Positions 17,258-25,106 of a stretch of 53,484 bases of DNA are shown in pieces. Below the pieces are notes generated by a model. The model was not told the DNA's origin and made no database searches. It was given only the letters and a program-made list of their open reading frames with translations. The translations under genes were made by a program, and so were the position numbers. This DNA comes from Lachnospiraceae bacterium (GTDB lineage: Bacteria; Bacillota; Clostridia; Lachnospirales; Lachnospiraceae). The DNA is taken from positions 1 to 53,484 of the forward strand of contig JAIDOW010000100.1 in the NCBI GenBank assembly GCA_029063085.1, read 5' to 3'. Position 1 is the first letter of the stretch, and each line of letters starts with the position of its first letter.

Positions 17258-17355
17258 AAAAACATCTCCTTAAATTAAATATATTTGCTGGTAATGGTAA
17301 TAAGAAATGAAATTATACCATTACAAAATATTAACGATTATCAAGTATAACCATA

Positions 17356-17384
17356 ATAATAGTGTATTGTTGGAAAAAAGTCAA
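17356..17384 (-). promoter_or_regulatory. htpG promoter
   Basis: Minus strand TTGACT (17384-17379), 17-base spacer, TATTAT (17361-17356), about 100 bases upstream of the htpG ATG. The CIRCE element lies 7 bases upstream of the -35 box. Confidence 0.7.
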
Positions 17385-17391
17385 GAGAAAA

Positions 17392-17418
17392 TTAGCACTC
17401 ATTTTGAATGAGTGCTAA
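17392..17418. promoter_or_regulatory. CIRCE operator (HrcA binding site)
   Basis: TTAGCACTC, 9-base spacer, GAGTGCTAA: both arms match the CIRCE consensus exactly. The neighbouring gene at 17483 is transcribed towards the site and ends before it, so htpG is the only gene it can control locally. Confidence 0.95.
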
Positions 17419-17482
17419 CAAAAATGAAAAAACACATTATTGATAAAAGGAATACCACGTTTCTGGAAGTAATATATAAGGA

Positions 17483-17980
17483 TTATTTGCATGCAATATC
17501 ATTTGATTTGAATAATGTGGTAATGCTGTTGGAAAATTCAGATTCTAATTGCTTGTCCATTGTAAAAATTTTATAGGAAATTCCGCAAATCACATTTAAT
17601 TTATTTTCCTGAAAAATAATATTTAGAAAGATACCATCAATATCATTGGAATTAAGTGATGAATTCGTTTTGGATAAAAAATCTTGTGTCTGACTTTTAC
17701 AGGCTTTTAAAACGATTTTTAACTGTAAAGGGGTTTTCTTTCCTTTGATCAGCAAAAAAAGTTTTTCTTTAGCCAGATGCCATGGAAGATAATCATAATC
17801 CGTTAATCCTATGGAATTGGTTTCTTCTTCGTTAAAAAATTCCTTATGGATATGACCGTTTAAGGAGTACGAGATGTCTGTAGAAAGCTCTGCGGACACG
17901 AATTCATAAGAATCTAATATATTTGTCTGGAATAAAAGCTGCATAAAATTTTTAATGTCTAAGATTTCGACTGCCTGCAT
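17483..17980 (-). CDS. DUF5721-like small protein of unknown function
   Basis: A 165-residue soluble protein without signal peptide. The N-terminus (MQAVEILDIKNFMQLLFQTN) and the pattern around LNGHIHKEFFNEEE recall the DUF5721 family of Lachnospiraceae, from memory. Alternating hydrophobic residues suggest a mixed alpha/beta fold. No catalytic motif is evident. It lies alone upstream of htpG on the same strand, with the CIRCE element between them; its own promoter is not clear, and the stop lies 65 bases before CIRCE. Confidence 0.6.
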   Translation of the reverse strand: MQAVEILDIKNFMQLLFQTNILDSYEFVSAELSTDISYSLNGHIHKEFFNEEETNSIGLTDYDYLPWHLAKEKLFLLIKGKKTPLQLKIVLKACKSQTQDFLSKTNSSLNSNDIDGIFLNIIFQENKLNVICGISYKIFTMDKQLESEFSNSITTLFKSNDIACK

Positions 17981-18193
17981 AAAAATCTCCGTTTCACTTA
18001 AATGTATGTGTTTAGTTTAGCATGATGCCGTAAGATTCGCAAGAGGATTTTATACTGCATCTTGATCTGGATTTGTAGTTGTAGTTTTCGTTCAACTTAA
18101 AGAGAGGCTGTAACTTCTAATTGAATATTGTTAAAAAATACCGTATAATAAAAAGAATGTATAATTGAAAAAATGCAGGGAGGGATATTAATA

Positions 18194-19444
18194 TTGAATA
18201 GCAAAAGGAACAGTATCAAATGGAAACTGCTTTCTATTAGTTTACTGCCGACAACACTGCTTGGAGCAGCAATTTTTATTTTTGGAATTTTTTTAATCTA
18301 TGGCTTGGCTGCTGATAATATACATGATGAACTGGAGACAACAACCTATGTTTTAAAAGGCTGTTTTGATTTGACAGTACGGGGAGATTACACTTATGAG
18401 GATGGGATGCTGAAAAAAGGTTCCATTAATATCAGTGATTCCACCATGCTTTATGATATTAAGAATAAATCAGAGATAGATACTACTATATTCTGGAGAG
18501 ATACCCGGATACTGACTACCGTTGAGAACCAGTATGGTGTGTCAGCAGCAGGTACGAAAGCAGATCAGGAAGTTGCACGTATGGTTCTTGAGGAGGGTGA
18601 GAATTTTTTTGCAAAAAGGATTCAGATCGACGGAAGGGACTTTATCGGGTACTATACACCATTACAAAATGAAGGGGGAGAGATTGTAGGCATGATATTT
18701 GCCGGTAAGCCAACAGAGATTGTTTACCGGAATGTGGGAAAAATCATACTGTGGTTTCTGATTTTTTCCATGCTTGCAATTTTATTTTCTTCTGTCAGCA
18801 GCAGGAAGTTTTCTAAAGGAATGATTAAGGATATTGATTTGATCAAGCAGTATCTTCGTACCATATCGGATGGAAATCTTGTAGGTTCCATAGATAAAAG
18901 GATTACAAAGAGAAGGGACGAGATTGGAGAAATCGGTGTATATGCAGAGAAAATGTGCATAGCTTTAAAAAATCTGGTTGAACTGGATTCCCTGACAGCA
19001 CTTTATAACAGAAGGAGCTGTAATAACCAGTTAAAAGCTTTGATAAGAGAAAATAAGAAATTTACGGTGGTTATGTGTGATATTGATTGGTTTAAGAAAA
19101 TAAATGACCAGTATGGTCATGACTGCGGTGATTATATTTTAACAGGCATATCCGCTATGATACGTGATAGCGTGGACGGCTGTGGATTTGCAAGCCGGTG
19201 GGGAGGAGAAGAATTTTTATTGATTTACGAACTGGATTTGGAAGATGTGAAACAGAAAGTAGAGATGCTGGCAGAACATATCAGAAATTATATTTTTGAA
19301 TATGAGGAGAAGCAGGTCAGGGTGACGATGACTTTTGGAATAAAGGAAATGACAGGAAATGTACCATATGAAGAAGTTATCAAAGAGGCGGATGATAAGC
19401 TGTATACCGGGAAGCGTAATGGAAGAAATCAGATTGTATTTTAA
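18194..19444 (+). CDS. Membrane diguanylate cyclase with Cache sensor
   Basis: A 416-residue c-di-GMP synthase. Transmembrane helices at about 13-38 and 185-205 flank an extracytoplasmic Cache-type domain; a HAMP-like stretch follows (about 215-260), then a GGDEF domain starting LDSLTALYNRR with active site RWGGEEF. The inhibitory RxxD site is absent (residues before the motif are GFAS), so product feedback by that route is unlikely. The frame is open to an ATG at 18173, but GGGAGGG at 18178-18184 fits the TTG at 18194. The Cache domain is clearly homologous to that of the chemoreceptor at 42283 (shared GDYxYExGxLKKG, TxFWxxxRxxTTV). Confidence 0.92.
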   Translation: MNSKRNSIKWKLLSISLLPTTLLGAAIFIFGIFLIYGLAADNIHDELETTTYVLKGCFDLTVRGDYTYEDGMLKKGSINISDSTMLYDIKNKSEIDTTIFWRDTRILTTVENQYGVSAAGTKADQEVARMVLEEGENFFAKRIQIDGRDFIGYYTPLQNEGGEIVGMIFAGKPTEIVYRNVGKIILWFLIFSMLAILFSSVSSRKFSKGMIKDIDLIKQYLRTISDGNLVGSIDKRITKRRDEIGEIGVYAEKMCIALKNLVELDSLTALYNRRSCNNQLKALIRENKKFTVVMCDIDWFKKINDQYGHDCGDYILTGISAMIRDSVDGCGFASRWGGEEFLLIYELDLEDVKQKVEMLAEHIRNYIFEYEEKQVRVTMTFGIKEMTGNVPYEEVIKEADDKLYTGKRNGRNQIVF

Positions 19445-19528
19445 ATGATATTATGTTTTAGGAAAATAATTTTTATTGATGATATCATTGTAAATGAAGG
19501 ATAGGATCAAGCGTATAATGAAATTTGG

Positions 19529-19580
19529 AAGATGGGGATTGCCAGCCCATTACTTTTGCACTGCAAAAGTGGCTGCAAAG
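19529..19580. repeat. Short interspersed repeat with hairpin (copy 1)
   Basis: AAGATGGGGATTGCC (19529-19543) and TGCAAAAGTGG (19562-19572) recur in the same order at 34328-34342 and 34458-34468. ACTTTTGC/GCAAAAGT (19552-19559/19563-19570) form a tight hairpin immediately before the ribosome site of the next gene. Confidence 0.45.
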
Positions 19581-19591
19581 GAGGATGTCAT

Positions 19592-20389
19592 ATGAAGAGG
19601 GATATAGTAAGAAAAATTTGGCTGTTTAACGCAGTTATGGGATTTATGCTGCTTTGTGGATGCAGTAAGGTGCCGGAAAATACAGTTTATTCTTTAGAGG
19701 ATTTAAAAGGAAAGAAAATCGGGGTACAGCTTAAAACTACAGGAGATGTTTATGCATCCGAGATTGAAGGCGCCCAGGTACAGAGGTTTAATAAAGGAAA
19801 AGATGCGATAGTGGCCTTGCAGGCAGGGGAAATCGATGCAGTTATGCTGGATGACGGTCCGGCAAACGTGTTTGCAGGAGAATTTGAAAATATTCGGATT
19901 TTAGAGGAAAGTTATGCCGAGGAAGAGTATGGTTTAGTGGTAAAAAAAGGAAATAAGGAATTATTGGATAAAATAAATGATGCTTTGGATAAGATAGAGG
20001 CAGACGGTACTTTAGAGGAGATTACAAAGAACTGGATTTATGACGGTGCAAGTGAGAGTCTGTATCAGGGAGAAGATAAAGTTTCACATGCGAATGGGAA
20101 GCTGGTAGTGGTGACCAACGCAGAATTCCCACCATATGAAAGTATAGTGGGGGAAGAAGTAACAGGATTTGATATTGATTTGATGAAAGCTGTCTGTGAT
20201 GTGCTGGATATGGAGCTGGAGATAGAAAATATTGCATTTGATTCCATTCTTTCGGCAGTGGACAGGGGGATTGCTGATGTAGGGGCAGCTGCGATGTCAG
20301 TGACGGATGAAAGGCTTAAACAGGTAGATTTTTCAAAAACATATACAACCGCTAAGCAGGTTATTTTAGTGCGGGATAATGGTAAGTAA
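19592..20389 (+). CDS. Circularly permuted amino-acid-binding lipoprotein (SBP family 3)
   Basis: A 265-residue exported lipoprotein (lipobox LCGC, Cys24). Family 3 binding proteins normally run KLVVxTxAxFPPYE...FDxI...ERxKxVDFS...VILV, then SLEDLKGKKIGVQxGTTG...YGxxVKKGNKELLDKIN...NW. Here the second half comes first (34-150), a 19-residue linker follows, then the first half (170-265, starting KLVVVTNAEFPPYE). Ligand residues persist in both: TTG at 49-51, Asp88/89, R241 in TDERLKQVDFS. The normal termini are joined and the hinge connection is cut. AAAGGAGG precedes ATG 19592; the frame is open to 19532. No permease gene is adjacent. Confidence 0.88.
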   Translation: MKRDIVRKIWLFNAVMGFMLLCGCSKVPENTVYSLEDLKGKKIGVQLKTTGDVYASEIEGAQVQRFNKGKDAIVALQAGEIDAVMLDDGPANVFAGEFENIRILEESYAEEEYGLVVKKGNKELLDKINDALDKIEADGTLEEITKNWIYDGASESLYQGEDKVSHANGKLVVVTNAEFPPYESIVGEEVTGFDIDLMKAVCDVLDMELEIENIAFDSILSAVDRGIADVGAAAMSVTDERLKQVDFSKTYTTAKQVILVRDNGK

Positions 20390-20441
20390 GATATGATGAT
20401 TTTATGCAGAACAGTATGGGAAGAGCAGGAGGAATTGATTG

Positions 20442-21713
20442 GTGGAAGAGCTATTTAGATTGCTGAAGAGAGGTGTAACGGCTTCGCATGTAGTGGATTA
20501 TGTAAAAAAGGATTTATTAAAAAATCAATTTCAGGAACTAAATATAGAGGATGAGTGGGAGTTAAAGAAAAATAGTGGGTATTATGTAAACTTATATAGT
20601 TCAGGCTGCGTAGCATTCCGGACAGGGGCGCATATAGATGATTTTCCGGCTTTTCGCATTGCAATGGCGCACAGTGATTTTCCATGTTTTCAGATAAAAC
20701 CGAATCCTATGGTAAAAGGCAGATATTGTGCAAGGCTGAATGTTGAAATTTATGGCGGAATGTATCAGAAATCATGGATAGACCGTCCGCTGGGAGTGGC
20801 TGGCAGGGTGGTTGTAAAAGGAAAAACAGTATTTACTCCGCAAGTTTTACTCTATAAAAGTGACAGACCTCTTTGTATTATCCCAAGTCTTGCCATTCAT
20901 ATGGATAAAGAGTTGAATAAAAAAGGAGCATTGGAGACCGCAAAAGAGCTGGTCCCCCTGGCTGCTCTGTCTGAAGTAGAGGATTTACTGTCAAATGTGG
21001 CTGACAGTCTTAACATTCAAACCAGTGATATATTAGATTATGATTTATATCTGTATAATATGGATGTCCCCATGGTGGCAGGTCTGGATTCTTCCATGAT
21101 AGCAGCTTCGAGACTGGATAATCTGACTTCGGTAGCTTCTATTTTGAATGGGATAAAAAGTTGTGGGAAAATACCGGATCATACAGTTGATTTGATGGTT
21201 GTTTTTGATAATGAGGAAGTGGGAAGTTTAACGAAGCAGGGGGCAGACAGTGAATTCCTTCCTCTGGTGATTGATAAGATTGGTAAAGGGTTACGTGGGA
21301 ACAGGTTTGATAAAAGTAAAATTTTGGAAAAAAGTTTTCTGCTTTCTGTGGATGTTGCCCATGCAAACCATCCCAATTATGAGGAAAAGAGTGATGCGAA
21401 TAACAGAGCATATCTGGGACATGGTATTTCCATTAAACGCAGTGTGGGACAAAAGTATGGAACGACAGCAGAGAGTGCTGCGGTAATAAAACAACTGTGC
21501 AGCAAAGAGAATATCCCATTTTCCATTGCAATCAATAAAACAGGGATTCCAGGTGGAAGCACATTGGGGCCGATTGTCACATCCCATCTTCCGTTTCCGT
21601 GTGCAGATGTGGGAATGCCGATTCTGGCTATGCACTCCGCTGTAGAATTAGGAGCAGTGGCAGATTACGGGGCACTTAAAAATTTTATAAAGACATTTTA
21701 TGAAACAGTATAA
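20442..21713 (+). CDS. M18 family aminopeptidase (ApeB-like)
   Basis: A 423-residue cytosolic dinuclear-zinc aminopeptidase, shorter than and only distantly similar to the M18 enzyme at 10144. Metal and catalytic contexts: AMAHSDFPCF (His), AASRLDNLTSVAS (Asp), VVFDNEEVGSLTKQGADS (Glu pair), SVDVAHANHP (Asp), and LAMHSAVELGAVADY (His). AGCAGGAGGA precedes adjacent TTG (20439) and GTG (20442) codons; either may be the start, the GTG having the better spacing. It begins 53 bases after the permuted binding-protein gene and may share its transcript. Confidence 0.92.
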   Translation: MEELFRLLKRGVTASHVVDYVKKDLLKNQFQELNIEDEWELKKNSGYYVNLYSSGCVAFRTGAHIDDFPAFRIAMAHSDFPCFQIKPNPMVKGRYCARLNVEIYGGMYQKSWIDRPLGVAGRVVVKGKTVFTPQVLLYKSDRPLCIIPSLAIHMDKELNKKGALETAKELVPLAALSEVEDLLSNVADSLNIQTSDILDYDLYLYNMDVPMVAGLDSSMIAASRLDNLTSVASILNGIKSCGKIPDHTVDLMVVFDNEEVGSLTKQGADSEFLPLVIDKIGKGLRGNRFDKSKILEKSFLLSVDVAHANHPNYEEKSDANNRAYLGHGISIKRSVGQKYGTTAESAAVIKQLCSKENIPFSIAINKTGIPGGSTLGPIVTSHLPFPCADVGMPILAMHSAVELGAVADYGALKNFIKTFYETV

Positions 21714-21786
21714 AAAAAATATAGATGCACATACTACCGTTAGCGACAAAATATGTTTTACACTATTTGGGTGTTTGGAGGTAAAT

Positions 21787-21978
21787 ATGAAAGCAGTTGT
21801 GAATAAAGACGGTTGTATCAGTTGCGGTCTATGTGTAAGTACCTGTCCGGAAGTGTTTGCTTTTGATGAAGACGGAAAAGCGGAAGCAAACGGAAAAATG
21901 GATGATTCCAATTTTGCTTCCGCAGAATCTGCAAGGTCAGCCTGCCCGGTGGCGGTAATTGATATTATAGAGGATTAA
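21787..21978 (+). CDS. Single-cluster ferredoxin
   Basis: A 63-residue electron carrier. The N-terminal half holds CISCGLCVSTCPEVF (Cys 10, 13, 16 with Cys 20 before Pro) and the C-terminal half a single CPVAV. This is the pattern of one-cluster [4Fe-4S] ferredoxins such as the Thermotoga type, where three N-terminal and one C-terminal cysteine bind the cluster and the second site has decayed. TTTGGAGG fits the ATG at 21787; the open frame extends further upstream without a ribosome site. Its stop codon overlaps the stop of the convergent permease gene by four bases. Confidence 0.9.
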   Translation: MKAVVNKDGCISCGLCVSTCPEVFAFDEDGKAEANGKMDDSNFASAESARSACPVAVIDIIED

Positions 21979-22838
21979 AAATATTCCGCTAATTTTTTTT
22001 CGATGTGCTGTAATACCATATACAACAGCATGGCAATTACACAAAGGATTAATATGGAAAGCAATACATTGCTCATTTTAAAGGTCTGGGAGCCATATAT
22101 TATCAGGTAGCCCAGGCCTTCTCTTGCTGCAAGGAATTCCCCGATAACAACGCCCACAAGGCATAGACCGATATTGACCTTCATAATGCTGATAATGTTT
22201 GGTACATTGCTTGGAAATACAACAAGTCTGAGACATTGGAAGCGATTTCCTTTCAGGGTTTCGATCAGTTTGAGTTTATCAATATCAACATTTATAAAAC
22301 CGGTGTATATATTCAAAATGCTGCCAAAGATTGCAACACTACAGGCACAGACGATGATGGTAGTTTTGTTAGAGCCAAGCCATACGATGAGTACAGGTGC
22401 CAGTGCAGACTTTGGGAGTGCATTTAAGATGACAAGATAGGGTTCCAATACTTTGGATAGTGTTTCATTCCACCAAAAAAGAGTTGCTATGATCAGGCTT
22501 CCGATGATAACAATGGCAAAGCTGGTCAGTGTTTCGTAAAGCGTAATCCCGATATGATAAAGTAAAGAGCCGTCTTTTAACATGGATATCATTGTGGCAG
22601 ACAGCTTGGAAGGGTAGCAGAAAATGAAATCATTTATGATTCCCTGTTTTGCAGTATACTCCCAGACGGTCAGAAAGCTGATAAAGATGAGTAACTGGTA
22701 GAGTCGGATCAGAATCCGGCCGCGTTTGATCTTTTTGACATATGCTATCTGTGTGTCAGAAACAGGGGCACAGTTTAAGATATCTGGTGTTTTTTTATTC
22801 TCTGATGGTATTGTCTTATCCAAAGTCTTCATTTTCAT
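21975..22838 (-). CDS. ABC transporter permease (SsuC/TauC/ThiX type)
   Basis: A 287-residue inner-membrane permease with a cytosolic N-terminus, about six transmembrane helices, and the EAA coupling loop near IETLKGNRFQCLRLVVFPSN. Belongs to the importer class for nitrate, sulfonates or pyrimidine precursors. GGGAGG fits ATG 22838, giving a 23-base overlap with the ATPase gene; the frame is open to 22889. ATPase and permease form a translationally coupled pair, but the substrate-binding protein expected with them is not in the neighbourhood. Substrate cannot be told from sequence. Confidence 0.88.
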   Translation of the reverse strand: MKMKTLDKTIPSENKKTPDILNCAPVSDTQIAYVKKIKRGRILIRLYQLLIFISFLTVWEYTAKQGIINDFIFCYPSKLSATMISMLKDGSLLYHIGITLYETLTSFAIVIIGSLIIATLFWWNETLSKVLEPYLVILNALPKSALAPVLIVWLGSNKTTIIVCACSVAIFGSILNIYTGFINVDIDKLKLIETLKGNRFQCLRLVVFPSNVPNIISIMKVNIGLCLVGVVIGEFLAAREGLGYLIIYGSQTFKMSNVLLSILILCVIAMLLYMVLQHIEKKLAEYF

Positions 22839-23598
22839 CGTGGACAGCCTCCCAAATCTGATTATAATACGTATTGAATTCGGGTGCATTTCTGGAGGTT
22901 CTCGGTGTGCGGTTCTTTATACTTAAATGGATAGGAATGATTTCTTTGATTGTGCCGGGCCGTTTTGTGAGTACGATAACTCGGTCTGCCATGGAGATTG
23001 CTTCTGCTAAATCATGGGTTACCAATAGTGTACTGATGCCCTTTTCTTTTATGATCGATCCAATATCGTTGGAAACATTCATACGGGTCTGGTAATCCAG
23101 TGCACTAAAAGGTTCATCCAGTAATAAAATTTCGGGAGAGAGAGCCAGGGTACGAATTAAAGCAGCCCGCTGCCGCATACCTCCCGACAGCTGTCTTGGA
23201 TAAGCATTCCTAAAATCCCATAGACCATAAGTCTTTAGCAGATCATCTATAATATCCAGATGTGCTTTGTCCAGTTTATGCTGTATTTCTAATCCGAGAG
23301 TAAGATTCCGGTAAATAGTCCGCCATTCCAGCAGATGATCTTTTTGCAGCATATATCCAATGTTGATGCTTGATTCTTCCAGTGAGTTTCCGTTAATTCG
23401 GATTTCTCCGGAGGAAACGGGAAGTAGTCCGGCAATTAGATTTAACAGAGTGGTTTTGCCGCATCCGCTGGGACCAACAAATGAAATAAATTCATTTTTG
23501 TTTAGTGTAAATGAAATATCTTTAAGTGATGTTGTCTCACAAGATATTGTGTGATAAGTGTAATTAACATTAAAAAATTCTAGCAATGGTATTCCCAA
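22816..23598 (-). CDS. ABC transporter ATPase (SsuB/TauB type)
   Basis: A 260-residue nucleotide-binding subunit. Walker [11 protein letters not shown]-loop GYMLQKDHLLEW, signature LSGGMRQRAALIRTLA, Walker B ILLLDEPFSALD and switch His VTHDLAEA are all present, so it should hydrolyse ATP. Start is TTG with AAGGAAG 10 bases upstream. It is the first gene of a two-gene operon with the overlapping permease. The family imports sulfonates, taurine, nitrate or thiamine precursors; the lack of a binding-protein gene leaves the substrate open. Confidence 0.92.
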   Translation of the reverse strand: MGIPLLEFFNVNYTYHTISCETTSLKDISFTLNKNEFISFVGPSGCGKTTLLNLIAGLLPVSSGEIRINGNSLEESSINIGYMLQKDHLLEWRTIYRNLTLGLEIQHKLDKAHLDIIDDLLKTYGLWDFRNAYPRQLSGGMRQRAALIRTLALSPEILLLDEPFSALDYQTRMNVSNDIGSIIKEKGISTLLVTHDLAEAISMADRVIVLTKRPGTIKEIIPIHLSIKNRTPRTSRNAPEFNTYYNQIWEAVHDENEDFG

Positions 23599-23677
23599 TA
23601 TTTCACACTTCCTTTTCCCTATACTTATATTATATTCAAAAGGACAAAAAATGCCTTAGATTACCAGAAAACGTGGC

Positions 23678-23706
23678 TTGACGAAAAAAAAATCTTTATT
23701 TATAAT
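23678..23706 (+). promoter_or_regulatory. Promoter of the polysaccharide deacetylase gene
   Basis: TTGACG (23678-23683), 17-base A/T-rich spacer, TATAAT (23701-23706), about 50 bases before the gene. Divergent from the ABC operon. Confidence 0.7.
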
Positions 23707-23754
23707 AAGCAGGCTTAGAAAAAATTGTGCATATTTTAATTGTTTGATTTTTGA

Positions 23755-24852
23755 ATGAATAAAAAGAAAACAGAAAATACTAATGAAAAAGTAGTTAAGA
23801 AAACAGGTGATGAAATGGCGAAGATTACCAGAGCTCAGCTTGAGAAAAGAAGACGGATTGAGCTATATAAGAAAATAATTATATATGGTTTTTTGGTTAT
23901 GACGATGCTGCCAATCTTTACAAGTGTTTTTCTTTTTTATAAGGTTGATCAGTTAGAACAGAAACTGGAGTATGCCTTAAGTGAAGATGGGGGAGACTAT
24001 CTGACTCTGCGTTCCAGCAGGGAAGCTTTTTTAAATAATCCCCATGCGGACAGTGAGGTGTTTGCTGATTCCATAAAATCTGTTCTGGGCAATGCCAGTG
24101 TAGATACGAATAATGTGGTCAATACGGAGGATGAACAGGATTCAAAAGATACGGAGACCGAGCAGACGGATGATAACGAAAAAAATACGGAAAAAGCAGG
24201 TAAGACATCTAAAAAAACCGGGAAAAGAGTGTATTTAACGTTTGATGATGGCCCGTCAATTTATACAGGTCAGATTTTGGACATTTTGTCGGCGAATGAC
24301 GTTAAGGCTACATTTTTTGTGATCGGAAGAGATAAGCAGTATTATGACTATTATAAAAGAATTGTAGATGAAGGACATACGATCGGTATGCATTCGTACT
24401 CCCATGTCTATCAGGATTTTTATGCATCAGCGAATTCTTTTGCTGAGGAGATAACGAAATTAAATGATTTAATTTATGATGTGACGGGAACCAAGAGCAG
24501 TATTTTCCGTTTTCCGGGGGGGAGCTCCAATAACGTCGCACCATTACCGATACAGGATTATATAGCATATCTGAATGAAAATAATATTAATTATTATGAC
24601 TGGAATGCTTTAAATGGGGATGCAGTGACTTCTGGTCTTTCGCCGGATCAGTTAGTGAAAAATATTATGAACGATGTCTCAAATAATCAGGATTCCATTG
24701 TGCTGATGCATGATTTGCAGACTACACATACAACAGTTGAATCTCTTCAGCTGTTGATTGATACATTGAAAAGTGAAGGATATGAAATACTTCCGATAGA
24801 TGCGGATACACCGCTGATACAGCATGTATCCTGTAATTCTGTAGAAGAATAA
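23755..24852 (+). CDS. Membrane-anchored polysaccharide deacetylase (NodB/CE4)
   Basis: A 365-residue cell-surface enzyme likely to deacetylate peptidoglycan N-acetylglucosamine (by family). Residues 1-40 are basic and cytosolic, 41-64 a membrane anchor, 65-155 an acidic spacer (DTETEQTDDNEKN). The NodB domain follows with VYLTFDDGPS (catalytic Asp and metal Asp), HSYSH (metal histidines), FRFPGG, and VLMHD. All five CE4 motifs look intact. The ATG at 23755 has no clear ribosome site; the in-frame ATG at 23815 follows AGGTGA closely, so the protein may start there (MAKITRAQLEKRR). Confidence 0.9.
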   Translation: MNKKKTENTNEKVVKKTGDEMAKITRAQLEKRRRIELYKKIIIYGFLVMTMLPIFTSVFLFYKVDQLEQKLEYALSEDGGDYLTLRSSREAFLNNPHADSEVFADSIKSVLGNASVDTNNVVNTEDEQDSKDTETEQTDDNEKNTEKAGKTSKKTGKRVYLTFDDGPSIYTGQILDILSANDVKATFFVIGRDKQYYDYYKRIVDEGHTIGMHSYSHVYQDFYASANSFAEEITKLNDLIYDVTGTKSSIFRFPGGSSNNVAPLPIQDYIAYLNENNINYYDWNALNGDAVTSGLSPDQLVKNIMNDVSNNQDSIVLMHDLQTTHTTVESLQLLIDTLKSEGYEILPIDADTPLIQHVSCNSVEE

Positions 24853-24873
24853 AGCTTAGTGGAGAAAAATAGA

Positions 24874-24930
24874 AAAGAGCTGCCGCATAAAAAACGAAAG
24901 GAAAAGTCTTAGTGCGGTGGTTCTTTTTTT
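24874..24930 (+). terminator. Dispersed inverted repeat acting as terminator (copy 3)
   Basis: AAGAGCTGCCGCATAAA (24875-24891) pairs with CTTAGTGCGGTGGTTCTT (24908-24925), followed by a T-run. Ends the deacetylase transcript; same family as 5204. Confidence 0.75.
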
Positions 24931-25106
24931 GTGTCGCAACGCTGGAATTCTTCCTTTGATTATGGTAATATTTATATAGGCAATTGCGAGACTCTTTATT
25001 TTCAAAATAGTGTACAACGAACAGTAACAAAAGCAGTGTTTTGCAATTATCTAATGGCAGTATTTGAACAATGAGTATTATATTTAAGAAATCAGGTAAA
25101 TAAATC

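Noticed and set aside
18173-18193. ATG at 18173 as start of the diguanylate cyclase
   Set aside because: It overlaps the region just before GGGAGGG, which is correctly spaced for TTG 18194.
19592-20389. Frameshift or pseudogene explanation for the odd binding protein
   Set aside because: One continuous frame, intact signal, and ligand motifs in both halves; neither flank holds remnants of the missing order.
24308-24568. Antisense frame in the deacetylase gene
   Set aside because: Shadow; no ribosome site and no family features.
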